Made by a program: the position numbers and the translations under genes
Part shown: piece after piece, positions 1 to 12,180 of the stretch
Position numbering within the stretch: position 1 is the stretch's first letter
Layout of the letters: each line of letters starts with the position of its first letter
The notes under the pieces: model-generated
Seen by the model: only the letters and a program-made list of their open reading frames with translations
Told to the model about the DNA's origin: nothing
The model's database searches: none
Assembly: GCA_004369045.1 (NCBI GenBank)
Contig: ML213507.1
Span: 827,361-891,360, forward strand
DNA: 64,000 nt
Direction: 5' to 3'
Source: Heliocybe sulcata
Taxonomy: Eukaryota; Basidiomycota; Agaricomycetes; Gloeophyllales; Gloeophyllaceae

Positions 1-970
1 TCCGAGACAGCATTCGGAGAGCCTCATCATCTATTGGATCACGGTGCCGAGCCATGCTCTGCAGATATTCCAATGGGACGAGCTGGATCCGAGAATCCTC
101 CGGTGAAAGACTGCACTTGGACCTGACAGCATCTTTCGACACTGCGGGCGATGCTGGGGAGCTCACGCATGTGGCATCAGTGTCGGAATCAGATGGTCGA
201 GGTGATGGCGATGCGGAGAATGCGAAGAAGCGCCCCTGAGCTGATTGTGTCGGCGTATCGTAGCCCATGGACAGGTACTGGTTGGTTTTCGCTGCGACGT
301 CGCGCGACCGGCTGGCCCGCGCGCAGATATAATATGAATCTGGGACTACAAGATTTTTGATCGAGCAAATGTCGTCCACCGTTATCAACTGGTCCACGGT
401 TTCCTGGGTGTAGTAGGCGTCTGAAATAGCATGAGTTTTCGGAGGCGAAAGAATGACATGGGATCATTCTCACTCAGATGCCATTTTCTCAACCCAGCTG
501 GGGTGTTGACGTACACGGAGTACGTCTGTTTTATCATAGTTTGCCGCCTACGAGCCACAGTATTAGTTGCGACCATTAGTAGGATCTATTGAGGCTCACT
601 TGGGCGTTTTGCTGCTGCCCCCTGTCAATGATTTCGAGGGGCTGGCCTTTTCGTAGTAGAACAAAAAGTCCTACAAAGGTTGTGAGCAGCTGAATATATA
701 TCTCGAGCAAAAAAAGCATACATCTCGCGCACGCGATGGTCCCCAGCTTCTGCCGTCCGTGAATCGCTCAATGCCAGGTTCAGAGCCTTCTGGGAGGCCA
801 TGGCAGCGTTCCTCCCATACGTAGACGCATCCAGAGCAGAGTGCCATGCGTGCATCGCTATCAAGGCGACGAACGACCATGGGCAGGATATTCAGAGCGA
901 CGGCGTGAAACAAGACATTGGCGTCCCGAGTCGATCTGATACGAAGGCCAGTGCAAGTGGGGGACTGCAT
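1..970 (-). CDS. WOPR-domain (Gti1/Pac2 family) regulator, copy 1, C-terminus cut by window edge
   Basis: Gti1/Pac2/Wor1-type DNA-binding regulator. Coding exons read 970-722, 670-600, 547-474 and 420-<1, with consistent phases. Exon 1 starts MQSPTCTGLRIRST and carries VYVWEER and GIERFTDG, the first WOPR half. The second half reads IKQTYSVYVNTPAGLRKWHL then NAYYTQETVDQLITVDDI. WOPR proteins bind DNA and control morphology, sporulation and secondary metabolism in fungi. The tail is Ser/Pro-rich and ends with the stretch LVPLEYLQSMARHRDPIDDE, matching the other two copies in this window. The reading frame is open to base 1, so only a few residues are probably missing. Unlike copy 2 there is no intron between WEER and GIER. 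Family assignment is sure; the target genes are unknown. Confidence 0.9.
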
Positions 971-3542
971 AATGAGCACAGGTCAGTATAATGGCAGGTC
1001 ATGCCTAAGGGTCTTTATATATGGGACGATGGAATTACATCTCTGAGCACGCAGATGGATGCACTTCCTGAAGTTGAAGAGCGCCACCGTGACTTGTACC
1101 GGTGAGTGAGAACTATGATGGACTCCCTATTCTGGCTATGACCAATGCAAAGTTGCACCCAGTAGGCGGTAACTCCGGGCGTGGGACGGCGAGCCTGTTC
1201 TTTAAAAAGGGTGAATCGCTGAAGCTTATCTTCCCATGCATTCATAACGACGCTATGGCCACCCGTAGGATTTATCAATCTCACCGCACTGGCTGACACC
1301 GTACATAAGCATTCGTAGCTTTCAATAACCAGATCCTTGATTCATTAACCTCGCCAGGCCCGGGTGCAGAAATATGCCGTATTCACACTCTCACAGCCCG
1401 TGATGGCCCCCTCACTGCCTGACGTTTCCCACTTTCGAATTCCAGATATTCCATGCTCCTCGTGCTCGGGGTTTTTGATTGCGTTGACCTGGGCCGCCGG
1501 GGCATATCCTCCTTCGTCGCATGCCGCCCAGATCCTTGGTTCTCCGTCAATCAAGCGGTCATAACCTCATCCTGTCTCCTGACGGGCAAATGGATGCCAG
1601 GCCAGAGACAAGCCGGTATCTTCATCCGGACTTCCTTCGGCGTCTTCATGTGTGTCTTCTCTTCATTTGATGACTCTGTGACTAACGCGTTAGGCTGATT
1701 GTACATTGTGTGGGCCGAACCCTTTAATTAGGAGGAAGTCTATTACGGACTCGGAGACCCGTCGGGAGACGCGGCTGACATTCATCCCTCAGAAGTCCAA
1801 GATTTTGTGAGAACGATGAATACATGCCATGGTTCGTTCTGTCAGGGGAACTTCGCACGATGGGCTTGGCCAGTCTGGTCGGCGACCCATCACATTGCAG
1901 CATCTCAGCGGTCCTGCCGAAGGAAAGGGAAGCAACTATTTCACGCCCAGGTCGAAGGAAGGTCACAAATAGACGCGGGTATGGGGTCCACTTCATCTGG
2001 ATGTTGACTCGTGATTATGTGAAGACCATGCTCTACTGGCCATGTCTCTTCCCACGAGATTTTCTGGATCTACACCCGACTTGTCCGAGAAGTGTGCGAT
2101 GCCGCACTTTGAGCTCAACTTTGGTAACATCGAGATTTTAGAAGGACGGTGGTGATAGCGGTTCCTTCTACCTCGCGACTCCGCCGCCGAGCCCAGGACC
2201 CCCGGGAATATGTCCCTCCCCCCGCCCAGGGCTCGTGGTAAAGTCGAGTGTCCTATCTCTTGATGTAGAAAGGGTGTTTACAGCATTGTCACACGTGAAG
2301 CCTCATCGGAGCCACAAGCGTACAGGTACGTCAATCGCGGTTCTACCCGTTTAGCTGCTGCTGTCCTCCGTTCCTAAGAGAATCTGGATATTCTCTGGAC
2401 TATCGGACCGCCGGCATCGCTGATCCTACCTCCCAGTAGGTGTCCTGAATGAAATAACATACTAAAGGCTCCTTTACTCTTGCATCCAACCGCTTTTCAG
2501 ATTTGCAACATTCAGTGCGTGTGTGCATCTTGGCAGTGGACAGGCTACTGCACTTTGGTCGACATTCTTCGTTCTTGCTCTGAGATACCGGTCACTGTGC
2601 CTATCATGGTGTACAGCGCCGATATTCTTCATGGTTCTCGCGACGTTAACCCATTGCATTGCGCGGCTCCGGTCCGTTTTAGGTCCTCACTTCCTTGCGA
2701 TGGTGAGACACTTGCTCAGCGCTCAAGAGCTACCCATAAAGCCGCTGCTCCATGGAAGTAACGTTATGCTAGACTTGATTCTCGTAGGTGCGTTTCCCAT
2801 TCGCATCAGTAACCACAAGTCTGTCTCACGTCTGCAACGTAACAGTTACGTTCTTGTCCGAATGATGGGTTGCACTTAGATTCCTCCGCCCGGTCGTACT
2901 TGATTGGGACCATTCCCTTCAAGGATGCTCAATCATGTTGGCTTCCTCCGCCAGTCAAAATAGCAATCGTGGCGGTTATGGATGTCGAGGGAGATCCCTA
3001 GATACCCCAGGTATATGCGCTCGCATATTGACAAGCGTTGCAAAAAGATGAAGCCACTGTACCGCTCTAGGCTCGCAAGAAGAGAGTTATAAATATTGAC
3101 CCTCAATTCCCGACCTCTAGAAGCCAGCGTTATTTGTATGTGCAGGCTGCCGTGGTTGTTTTACTGAGTGTTCACGGAGCTGTGTGGAAAACTCCCAAGC
3201 TTTCCACGTAACTGCGACAACGGCGAACAGGAAGTCAACAAGATTGGACAACGTCCCCAGTTTCCAATCGTGCGGCGGAGAGATCCAGGTCGACGATTGC
3301 CAGCCGCCATCGACCTGACGCGGGAAGCAACGGAGCTTAATCGTGGATATGTTCTAAATTTCAAGGCCCTCGACCAAGGTCTGCGGAGCCGGTGGAGTCG
3401 CTTTACGCTTTAGCGATCATAGTACAGTTATTTCTGACGCTAAAGAATACGCTTACTGTCGACAAGAATCGGTCTTCAGCTAGCGTGTGGTGACACTCCG
3501 CATACAGCGTGCACCTGTCATGAAGGAAGCCTAGCCACTAAG
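971..3542. other. Gene-free stretch between WOPR copy 1 and GLTP
   Basis: About 2.6 kb with only short overlapping open frames in several phases. The longest (plus strand, 2523-2879, 118 residues, somewhat hydrophobic) has no recognisable motif, and I could not build a spliced gene around it. No repeat or transposon signature was seen. It probably contains the upstream region of the minus-strand WOPR gene next to position 970. Confidence 0.5.
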
Positions 3543-4388
3543 TCAGAGACCCTTAGCATAGCCTCCCTTTTCGTAAAAGGTTTCCACTCTTGTGACAATG
3601 TGCTCCAGACCCGCCAGCCATTTGTTCAGCTCTTCGTTTAGTTCGTCGTCTGGTACGGGCGGGCCACCAGCGGGATCCGCCGCAAGCTTCTTGTAGAAGT
3701 CGGCGCGGTACGGACACGCCTTCATCGCAACCTGACGTTCCATAGTCAATGAGACAAGGGGTGTTCGTGTTCCCGGTGAACGCTCGGACTTACGGAGAAA
3801 ATGCCCTTGACCACAAAGTTGTGGTACTTCTTCAGCGTGACGTCGTATCCTTTGGTGAAGGCTGTGGACAATTCTTCGTTCTTATTGTTCTGCGCGTTCT
3901 GGAGACCCTTGCACGTAAAGGAGAGCCCTCGAAGGAGCCACATCAGACCTTCCGTGGCCGTACGCTTCTTCTCGCCTTTCTCATTCTCAACGAGCTGCTC
4001 AAGAGTCGCAGACTGCGCGGGCGCTGCGTCATACCTATTCCGAACTTTCTAGTGTGTACGAGGTCGTTGAGAGGGGTAGGACAGAAAATTCTGGCAAAGC
4101 TCTTACTTCGATGTTGCCTCGCAGGTCCGACTGCACAACAGCGAAGGCTGTGGATCCCAGAAGATCTAGGTGGTACAGTGTTCACTCATGCATGTGCAGA
4201 GCGAGGATATTTCTCATACCGAATATACGGACCAAGCCAGTCGACGCCTCAAGGAAAGCCAGTGTGTCGACGCCAGCGTCGGTTATAGGGACATCGGCGA
4301 ACGACTGCAGACGTTAGGATCTTCAGATGACTGTCTCTACCGTGCGTATATCCAAACCCACTTTAACGGATTCAAAGAAAGGAGCCAT
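3543..4388 (-). CDS. Glycolipid transfer protein (GLTP)
   Basis: Cytosolic lipid-binding protein that moves glycosphingolipids between membranes. Five exons: 4388-4362, 4304-4220, 4165-4107, 4048-3794, 3731-3543, giving 204 residues, the normal length for a single-domain GLTP. It begins MAPFFESVK and continues LAFLEASTGLVRIF. The sugar-headgroup site is present as Asp, Asn and Lys in QSDLRGNIEKV. The stacking Trp is in MWLLRGLSF and the conserved His in KKYHNFVV. It ends GGYAKGL. The first exon codes only nine residues; it was chosen because it supplies the only in-frame ATG and a good donor. It lies head to head with the fRMsr gene, with 246 bp between starts. The family is clear; the exact lipid specificity is not visible. 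Confidence 0.93.
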
Positions 4389-4634
4389 ATTTGCGCGTGT
4401 CGTCGCTGTTGTGCACGTTGGACGGCGCTCTCAAGACTGATGGCAGCAGATATCCAGCGTGTCCGGCAAGAGGGATTGTGCTAATAATAAATGCCACAAT
4501 GTCAACATGCGCAAATGTAGACTGTGGCGTCTTGACATCTTGGAGATCTCCGGCCCGCGATCTTCAAACGGCTATCCCGTGTAGCAATCGTCCGCGGACC
4601 ACCCTCTTCCATACAGCACTAGTCTGGCGTAGAT
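4389..4634. promoter_or_regulatory. Shared divergent promoter, GLTP / fRMsr
   Basis: These 246 bp separate the start codons of two divergently transcribed genes, so they must hold both core promoters and both 5' leaders. No clear TATA box was seen. Shared control is an inference from the spacing only. Confidence 0.5.
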
Positions 4635-5452
4635 ATGCATCACGCAGACTCTGCATTTATCCCTTCTGATATTCAGACGAGACAAGAATTTTGGGACTAC
4701 GTTTACCTCCAGCTGCAAGGTCTACTCGAGGGACAACGGTGCTGGGTAAGATAGCATATAGTTTCTCATCTGTCACGGACACATATACCGTGAATCTACA
4801 GGTCTCGAACCTCGCTAATGCATCCGCTCTGATATTTAACGCTCTCCTTGCGTACCCGGCGCATTTTGGCTCTGGAAATAGAGCTGTCAACTGGTGTGGT
4901 ACGTTCCTGTCATCCTATACGGGTGCTTTCTATTCTTTCCACTCGACTATACCACCCGCCGCGATGTTTTTGGAATTTGTATTCTCAAACATGCGCTGGA
5001 AGACTGAACGCAGCATTCTGATATCACTACTTCGCCTCGTAGGCTTTTACATCGATGCTTCCCTGTTCCCCACGCCGCTGTTAACGGGGGCAGATGATCA
5101 AGTAAAAAATGTCGATCGTTCCAGCAGACTCCTACTGGGCCCTTTCTGTGGCAAGCCTGCATGCCAGTTCATCAATACCGCCCCAGGGAAGGCTCGGGGT
5201 GTGTGCGCGGACGCTTACCTTCGCCGGGAAACTATCGTCGTCCCGGACGTGGAACAGTATCCCGGCCATATAGCTTGCGACGGGGAGACCAAAAGCGAAA
5301 TCGTATGTCCGCTACTCCTGCAGTTGGGCGACGAGCAGATCGTCGTGGGAGTATTGGACCTAGATTGTCTGGCTCTCGAAGGCTTTACTGAACAGGACAA
5401 AGCGGGCCTGACAAAGATAGCAGATTTGGTGGTTAATGCCTCCGACTGGTAG
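4635..5452 (+). CDS. Free methionine-R-sulfoxide reductase (GAF-domain fRMsr)
   Basis: Reduces free L-methionine-(R)-sulfoxide, a cytosolic antioxidant and methionine-salvage step. Three exons (4635-4745, 4802-4898, 5043-5452) give 205 residues. The protein is a single GAF domain: VSNLANASALIF, NWCGFYIDASLF split by the second intron, then LLLGPFCGKPAC. The three cysteines expected from the yeast enzyme are all present, in GKPAC, RGVC and PGHIACD. The diagnostic CDGETKSEIV follows the last of them. The start at 4635 was chosen because it gives the usual N-terminal helix (TRQEFWDYVYLQLQGLLEG). It is convergent with the CysRS gene, with 158 bp between stop codons. The segment after GVC (ADAYLRR) departs from the usual GVCGTAA, but the catalytic residues are intact. 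Confidence 0.93.
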
Positions 5453-5610
5453 TCAGAACTAGCTACGATTCTGGCATATCCAGCGTGCCTTCACGGGCGC
5501 AGGGTCCTGCCCATCTGACGTTCTATTTGATCTTACGATCCCAAACCGAGGTGTCTCGTAAGTTCCGCCGTCGTCTGGTAAACTCGCAATCGTAAAGGAA
5601 GTTACATTTA

Positions 5611-8600
5611 TTATCCAGATTCTTCCTTCTTCCATGCCAGGTACTTTTCGTGCAGCTCTTTCTGCAGTGTCCACGCTTGCTGATTCTTCTTGTTCTGGTT
5701 CTTGCTCAGGTCCTTACCTTCCCGATCAGTCAAAGGCAGTCCCTCTCCGTTCCAGCTGCTGTAAGTCCCCTCCGGGACGTTGGGAGGCTTGAACATCTCC
5801 TCGGGAGGTACTCTTCCTTTCTCCAGTTTCTGTATCCGTTTTTGGCGTTCCAATTCCACCTGAGCGGCCTTCTTCGCTGCTTTCGCCTCCGCTTGCTTTC
5901 TCTTTTCATCTCGAGCTCGTTGCAATTCCTCAGGAGGCACCAATTTCACAAGCGCCTTTCCGTCTAATTTTAGGCCGCGATAACGCACGCCGTAATCCAG
6001 TCACCAGCCGCTCGAGGACGAGGAGGGCAGTATGGCACTTACCATCTTGATCGTCTAAAGCGACCCCCAATGGCACTAAATCCGCATCCCGTAACTTATC
6101 GCACAAAGCGAGGATATCCTTGAGAGCCCCGTCCTCCTTAGCTATCGCTAGCCTTCGCACGCCGTCACGGAAAGACGATAATGTCCGCAAGTAAGGCATA
6201 AGAATCTCTTCTCTCTGCCATAAGATACCGTAAGCACACAGCTGCCACGCAACAGAGATAGATGACAATGACTATCCGACTCACATTGACCGCCACGCCC
6301 TCCTTGCCCAGGTCCTGCCCCCATCCAATTTCCGAGGATTCACCCTCACCGAGACCGAACATCCGCAGCATTTTGCCGACCCACTTGGCAACGTACTCGA
6401 CAACCTTGACGTTCATGTCTTTTCCGCGCGAATTTATATAACCGTTGGTCCGAGAAACAAGAGTCCGGAGAACGTCGAGCGCTCCAGGAGTATTGAACGA
6501 ATCGCAAAGAGCTGCTCTGAACACCGCCTGACTCTCGTGTAGTCTACACAATAGAATGAGTATCAAGTACGGTGAGATTCTAGAGTAACTAAAACTCACT
6601 GCTTCGTTAATTCCTGTTCGGCGTCACCGTAACGATGTTGCCCGTCAGATTTGACACGGTCCGTGTCCATGAGCAAGGCCTTGACGACAGAGAAGAAATT
6701 CTGCAAGATGGGAATCAAGCAATATCCGACGCAAGTACCGAACACCGCATCTTACGTTGAAGCCGCTCTCAATGCTCTTCACCTCCCCGATCATTAATGA
6801 TTCCGAGAAGTCCATCCGCGCGTTCCATTGCTGCGTTAAGAATGCAAGCCGCAACTGCCTAGCCGTGTATTTTTGTAGAATCTCCTACAATCCCGTCAGA
6901 ACGGTCTGGCTCGGAATGGCATGGTAGACGGACTCGCTGACGTCGATGGTAATAAAATTCTTGAGCGACTTGCTCATCTTCAGACCCTCGATATGCAGAT
7001 GTCCAGTATGCAGGAAGTAATTGATCCACGGTGCATGGTTATGATACGCCTGTCAAGCGGTATGAGCGGTCAATATTGCCGTACTATTAACTGGGACGAC
7101 CGCGCCTTACCTCCGATTGCGCCAATTCGTTATCGTGATGTGGGAATGCAAGGTCTACGCCGCCAGAATGGATGTCTATGTTGTCGCCCAGAACAGCGGT
7201 GGCCATCACGGAGCATTCAATATGCCACCCCGGCCGGCCCGGCCCCCAGGGCGAGGGCCAGGCAGGCTCCCCCGGTTTCGAAGCCTTCCATAACGCAAAA
7301 TCGGAGGAAGAGCGCCTTCCCAAGTTATCCGTAAGTGCACCTTGCAGCGGTAGAGGTTAGTTGCAGGGCAGGCGGAAATTCAGCGGCACATTACCTTCTC
7401 CCTCCTCGATTAATTTTTGGTTGCCCTTACTCCAGGGTTCCAATTTAGCGTAGAAGTGGCCGTCCGTTTTGTCGAATGTTTGCGTGTCGAAATATACGCT
7501 GCCGTCTACTTCATACGCGTAGCCATTTTCTATGATACGTTGCACGTAAGAGACAATCTCGGGTACATACTCCGTGACCCGCGTAATTGTATCAGGTTCC
7601 CGAACGCGCAACCGAGACATGTCCTCGAAGAACCGGTCTTCCCAGTACGAAGAGAGCGAGCGGAAGATTGAGTGATCGGTCACCGTCGTCTTGAGCTGCA
7701 AAGCGCTCCGTCAAAAGAGACCTACTTCCTCAGATTACAGAAGACGACCTACTTCCTTGTCAAGCCATTCAGATAGGACGTCACTGGAGGCCTCGACCAA
7801 GGTCTGTGCAAACTGCGCGTCTGTTTGACCGTCTCGGAGGTGCTGCTCCGCGGCGGATATGGCAGTGAAGCTGCGATCCTGTAGCGAGAGGATGAGCAAT
7901 AAGTTCACACTGGAATCACAGGACGCACTGCAGCGGTAAGGTGCATGGAGAATTTTTCGTCCCGCTTGACGCATTCCGATTTCCATTGGCCGTCTTTCGC
8001 ATGCTCACGAATACGAGTGAATATTTCGTCCGGGGGGGCACTATCTTGGAGAAATCCTTCTGGGAGACCCTTGCTGAGCCTGGACTGGAGATACGCGACC
8101 CAGGCCAATCTCACTTCCTCGACCAAAGCCGGACTTAAGGCGGTGGCCTTGGAAACGTAGTTCTTGTAAAGATGATTTTGTCTTGCTCGAATGATAATCT
8201 AGGGCAACTGTCAATTGCCGTTGTACATCGCAGGAACTGCCATACCTTGTCCTCGATATCTGTGATATTCATCACAAAGTGTACGTCGTAACCGAAGTAG
8301 TCGGTCATTATCCGTCGAAGTACATCCTGGGTGACATAATTCCTATGCCAGGCGTTGGATAAACATCACGGAGCTATCCATCAAAGATATGTCACTCACC
8401 GGGCATGGCCCATATGTGATGCATCATAGACGGTTGGACCGCAGTTGTACCACTTCACATGGCGCCCCTCCTTGGGAGTAAACTCGGTCTAGGGAGGTGA
8501 GGTTCTATATGCGAAGAGATTCGAGCAGCATCAGGCTACCTTGGATCGGGTCAAGGAGTTGTGCACTTTGAGAACAGGCTCGTCTGCATGGCGGACAGGA

Positions 8601-8719
8601 GGATGCCACTCTGGTTGCGCAGTAGCCATAGCACGTAGGTTCTTTGTGAACGCCGGGAAACGGTGGGAGGGTAAGGCAGCCAAGCGATAGACCACTGTAC
8701 GAGTCAAGAGAGCAAGCAT
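5611..8719 (-). CDS. Cysteinyl-tRNA synthetase, probably dual cytosolic/mitochondrial
   Basis: Class I synthetase charging tRNA-Cys. Thirteen exons (8719-8540, 8488-8400, 8342-8246, 8198-7929, 7878-7753, 7695-7395, 7340-7111, 7049-6942, 6884-6756, 6700-6600, 6543-6285, 6214-6043, 5963-5611) give 804 residues, normal for the eukaryotic type. It shows the HIGH-class signature DASHMGHAR, the zinc-site segment [10 protein letters not shown] and [15 protein letters not shown], and the KMSKS loop. The C-terminal extension is Lys/Glu-rich ([17 protein letters not shown]). The first 30 residues ([20 protein letters not shown] and on) look like a mitochondrial presequence and are followed by a second Met, [10 protein letters not shown], in a better start context. 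The last intron was set by acceptor ttag at 5964-5966 because the unspliced reading hits a stop. Confidence 0.93.
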
Positions 8720-11086
8720 AGGCTGCCCTTGTCGCGCCGGTGGCTGTAATGACTTTGTCACGGCTTTGTGACCTTAGTCACATCGAGTCAAAGTTCGACC
8801 GTCGTTCAAGTTGGCGGTCGCTGTTTATCGACATGCCATTAGTCGACTGGCCTCTGGGGGGAACTTGTGGTGTCTCTGGCAGTATTAACACCATGGCGAC
8901 GCTGTATTCTCTTTCGACGACTTTCCGGGCACCTCGCACTGGCTGGTTCGACGGGTTTCAGGGTCTTCTGGCATGCTATCGGCCGATAGTCTGGATCCGC
9001 TCTCTGCATACGCCCGACTTTTCAACTCTCTCGTGATGTGCTTCTGGTCCTTACGTTTTGCACCAAAAATACGACAGAACGTGTACTGACTAGGGCTGCG
9101 ATCGCTCCCTGTCATGATATTCTCTCCTGCTGCTCCTTCTCCAGTGGCGCGTTCCTGAGATGCCCAATAGTGCGCCGAGGTTTCCAACTCAGCTGCGGAC
9201 TGAACCTTGTCCTGTTCGTCGGCGTTTCCGGCAGTTGCGGGCGTCTCTCTATTGCTGCTTGAAATTCGATCCCTGGGGTGCATCTCGTCTCTCCTCGTAG
9301 AACTCCTTGCCAGTGACATGCGAAGCGGTTGGCCCGCATAACCCGCATTTGTATCTCATGGTCCGGAAATGCTGACTGTGGAAAGTCGACCTGGCCTAAC
9401 TCTGATACATCACGAGCCTACAGTGGCGAATCGATTATCAGGACGCATCAGACCGTAGTGTTCTATGGTCGATATCGGTTGCAGAAGATCATCTAGACCC
9501 ATTGGGGTGTACATCCATTCGCCAATATGCATCTGGTGAAGTGCGGTCACGCTCACCTCGTGTTCTCGCGCTAGCTGAATCGGATACCATAATTCCAGCG
9601 GCGCGGATAACGCGACTAACGATCTGTAGCTGAGCGATTTCTGTTCACAGCGATCGCATACTCATTCACGGTGATACGTAGTCTGAGATACGGTTATGCG
9701 CCATCCACATATCGGCAAGCTCGTCCTCGGCCGAAGCTGCACGTTCAAGAAATTACCTCCGCCCACTTTGGGACATTGGCCTGACTTGGTGACAGTGGCT
9801 TGACCTGCACCGCCTAGACGTGACAATTTATGACAGTGGACACCGCGATGAAAGGTCATTGAAACAGCGTGACAAATGGTGGTAGGATCCATGCGACCAA
9901 GCGCAACCTCTCCGACGAAGACATTCATATCTGGCACCACGGCTCAGAAGCCTTACGGCTAGACTGAGCTCTCCTACATATGCACCTCGGCAATCCTACC
10001 ACAACCGTCCAATTGGCAATCCTTGTTTCATAGCAGGCTATTTCGAACTCCGGTCTCCGCGAAGTGAAGGTGAGCAGGGAGTGTGGCGTCTACGTGTGAA
10101 CGCATCGCGCATCTATCTGCACCTTTCTCCCACCGGCGGTGCACCGAGGCGCGGTATCGATCCAGATAGTGAGCACGGTCAGAAGATCTTACTGGTCCCG
10201 GTCTAGCCGTACTTCCGATCACCTGGATGGCATTCAAACGCGTATCTGGCAGGAAGCGTGCTCAATAGACTTAGCCTTTACCCTATGCCGCTCCAGCCAC
10301 CTTCTGCCTAGCGCTTCAGCTCTGGTCGCGGGAATGGCGGGTATGCACGCGCGCTCTTCACCCCATTCTTCACCCTATCCGGGTGGACATGGTCTGGCCA
10401 TTCGCCCTGCGTCTTTCTCGGTGCTCTGCAGCCGTCAGGATACGCTACTAATAGTGTAGGCTGCTTCGGGAGTTTTACGGCATCTCGGTGGCGGGACTTA
10501 GGGATCCCCTATTATGGACTCTTCATTCCCTTCTTCGCGGCCTCTACGAACGCCTACATTCCCACAGCTTAAGCTCGCGCATTCTTCATCAGATAGGCAG
10601 CTAGATGCGACATTTATCGGGACTTTCTTAACCCCTAGCGTAATTCGCAGCGCTGACTATCCCAGGCATCGAGCTTAATGAAGCTAATAGTGGCTGGCAC
10701 TGCGGGGACGCGCCGAGGTAATCCAACAAAACACCGTACCCAGAGAAGCCCGATTGCGCTACTCGGCTGGTGCTGAGCTTCAAGCGCCAAATCCCATCGA
10801 TCCTACCTAGCTATCATGCCATGGAGTCAATTAGAGGGCTCACTGGACCTGTCAAACAAGGTCAGATCTCAGTATCTAAGTTTTTGGACTGCTACGCGTT
10901 GTCTGAACTGTTGCTGCGTTAACATTCAGTTCTGTTCGAGATCGAGCGCCACTCGGATCATCAGGTTATGTTCATCTCACGCGGATATTTTAGCATATCA
11001 CCACAGCCCTTGTCTCTTAAAGGGCGCATCGCCTGGTCACCGAGACATTACCTCCATCTCCGCTTGTATCGCTAGCCGTTCCCTCC
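8720..11086. other. Gene-free stretch between CysRS and WOPR copy 2
   Basis: About 2.4 kb without a recognisable gene. The longest frame, minus strand 9319-8885 (144 residues, Ser/Glu/Arg-rich), has no motif I know and no supporting exon neighbours. Other frames are shorter than 110 residues. The segment next to 8720 must contain the CysRS promoter, and that before 11087 the WOPR promoter. No repeats were seen. Confidence 0.5.
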
Positions 11087-12180
11087 ATGCAACGACCCAC
11101 CTGCACCAACATCCGTCTCCGAGCCACTACAGATGCGCACGTTATATTCCATGCTGTCTACTTGGGCATCTTGCCTATGGTAGTCCGCCGACTGGACAGC
11201 GAGGAGAGGCGTTCGATAGTACCCGGCTCCGTCTTTGTATGGGAGGAGCGTAGCCCCAACACTGAAGCCACTGGGGTTAGTAGCTAGTGTCGTCTTCGTG
11301 CTGCCTAGGTTGACCATCGCTATGACATTTTAGCTCGGTATCGAAAGATGGACGGATGGCATCAAGTGGGGGCCCTCCCGAGTACGGGACGTAAGTACTA
11401 GTATGCAATCGATCGTGTTCCACGCCTCATTGCTTATAGGACTTTCTTCTTTACAACGAGAAAGACGTCGATTATGATCTCGACATGTGCTCCGAAGCAG
11501 ACCGATAGTGCGTTTCTAATTCGTGCGGATCAGAGTGTCGACTGACGAAAGATTAGTCTCAGATCTCAGTCCCCATCTGGTCGGACTTGGGGTAACCCAG
11601 CGGACCACCTCGTCAAGCAAACTTACTCGGTCTTCGTCGAGACACCCAGAGGTCGACGGAAGTGGCACATGAGTGAGTTGGACCACACATCATACAGTGA
11701 TATGTGCTTATACCTTTCTTCACAGTTGCCTACTTCACGCAGGAGTCTCTGGACTACTTGCGGACTATCCAAGATATACCTGAGCTCGCGCATCTGCAGG
11801 TTCCCGAAGGCCTGTACAAGAAGGCCCGATTGGCTAAAGGTCGGGGCCGAGAATCGGAATACTCTTACGATCGACAAGTTTCCGTCGTCGAGGACTACGG
11901 AGGTCACAGTGGATACCCCTATACCCCCTACGCATCGCGTCCAGCTCCGTCCTCGCCTTACATGACCGGGTCCTCGGAGAAGCGAAAACCGCATACGCCT
12001 GATTGGAGAGAAGTGCCTCGATCAATGGACCGTGACTCCTCGCAGTCGACTGATTCGTCAAAGTCCTCAACAAGGAACCCCGACGCCTGTCTTGCGCCAT
12101 TATCCTATCTGGAGAGCATACGTCAGTCTCGCCGACACCCGCTCGACGAGAAGGCTCTTCGGTCATTCTGCGCTTGCTAG
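11087..12180 (+). CDS. WOPR-domain (Gti1/Pac2 family) regulator, copy 2
   Basis: Sequence-specific transcription regulator of the Gti1/Pac2 family. Five exons: 11087-11275, 11334-11390, 11440-11507, 11557-11672, 11726-12180, about 294 residues. The first WOPR half contains LGILPMVVRRLDSEERRS, FVWEER and LGIERWTDGIKWGPSRVRD. The second contains LVKQTYSVFVETPRGRRKWH followed by IAYFTQESLDYLRTIQDIPE. The remaining tail is Ser/Tyr/Pro-rich and carries LAPLSYLESIRQSRRHPLDE near its end, shared with copies 1 and 3. It has one intron (11276-11333) that the other copies lack; the remaining splice sites are in the same places. The canonical Trp-His of the domain is kept. The protein looks intact. Its role (dimorphism, fruiting or metabolism) cannot be told from the sequence. 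Confidence 0.9.

Noticed and set aside
1724-2141. Overlapping open frames on both strands
   Set aside because: Neither strand gave a recognisable protein or a consistent exon chain; probably chance frames.
2523-2879. Plus-strand open frame of 118 residues, partly hydrophobic
   Set aside because: No conserved motif, no plausible splicing to neighbours and competing frames on the same strand.
5989-6042. Direct read-through of the CysRS frame near 6010
   Set aside because: Reading through gives a stop; using acceptor ttag at 5964-5966 restores [12 protein letters not shown], so this is an intron, not a broken gene.
8885-9319. Minus-strand open frame of 144 residues
   Set aside because: Long for an empty region, but no domain, no signal, and no neighbouring exon that extends it. 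Kept only as a note in the gap entry.
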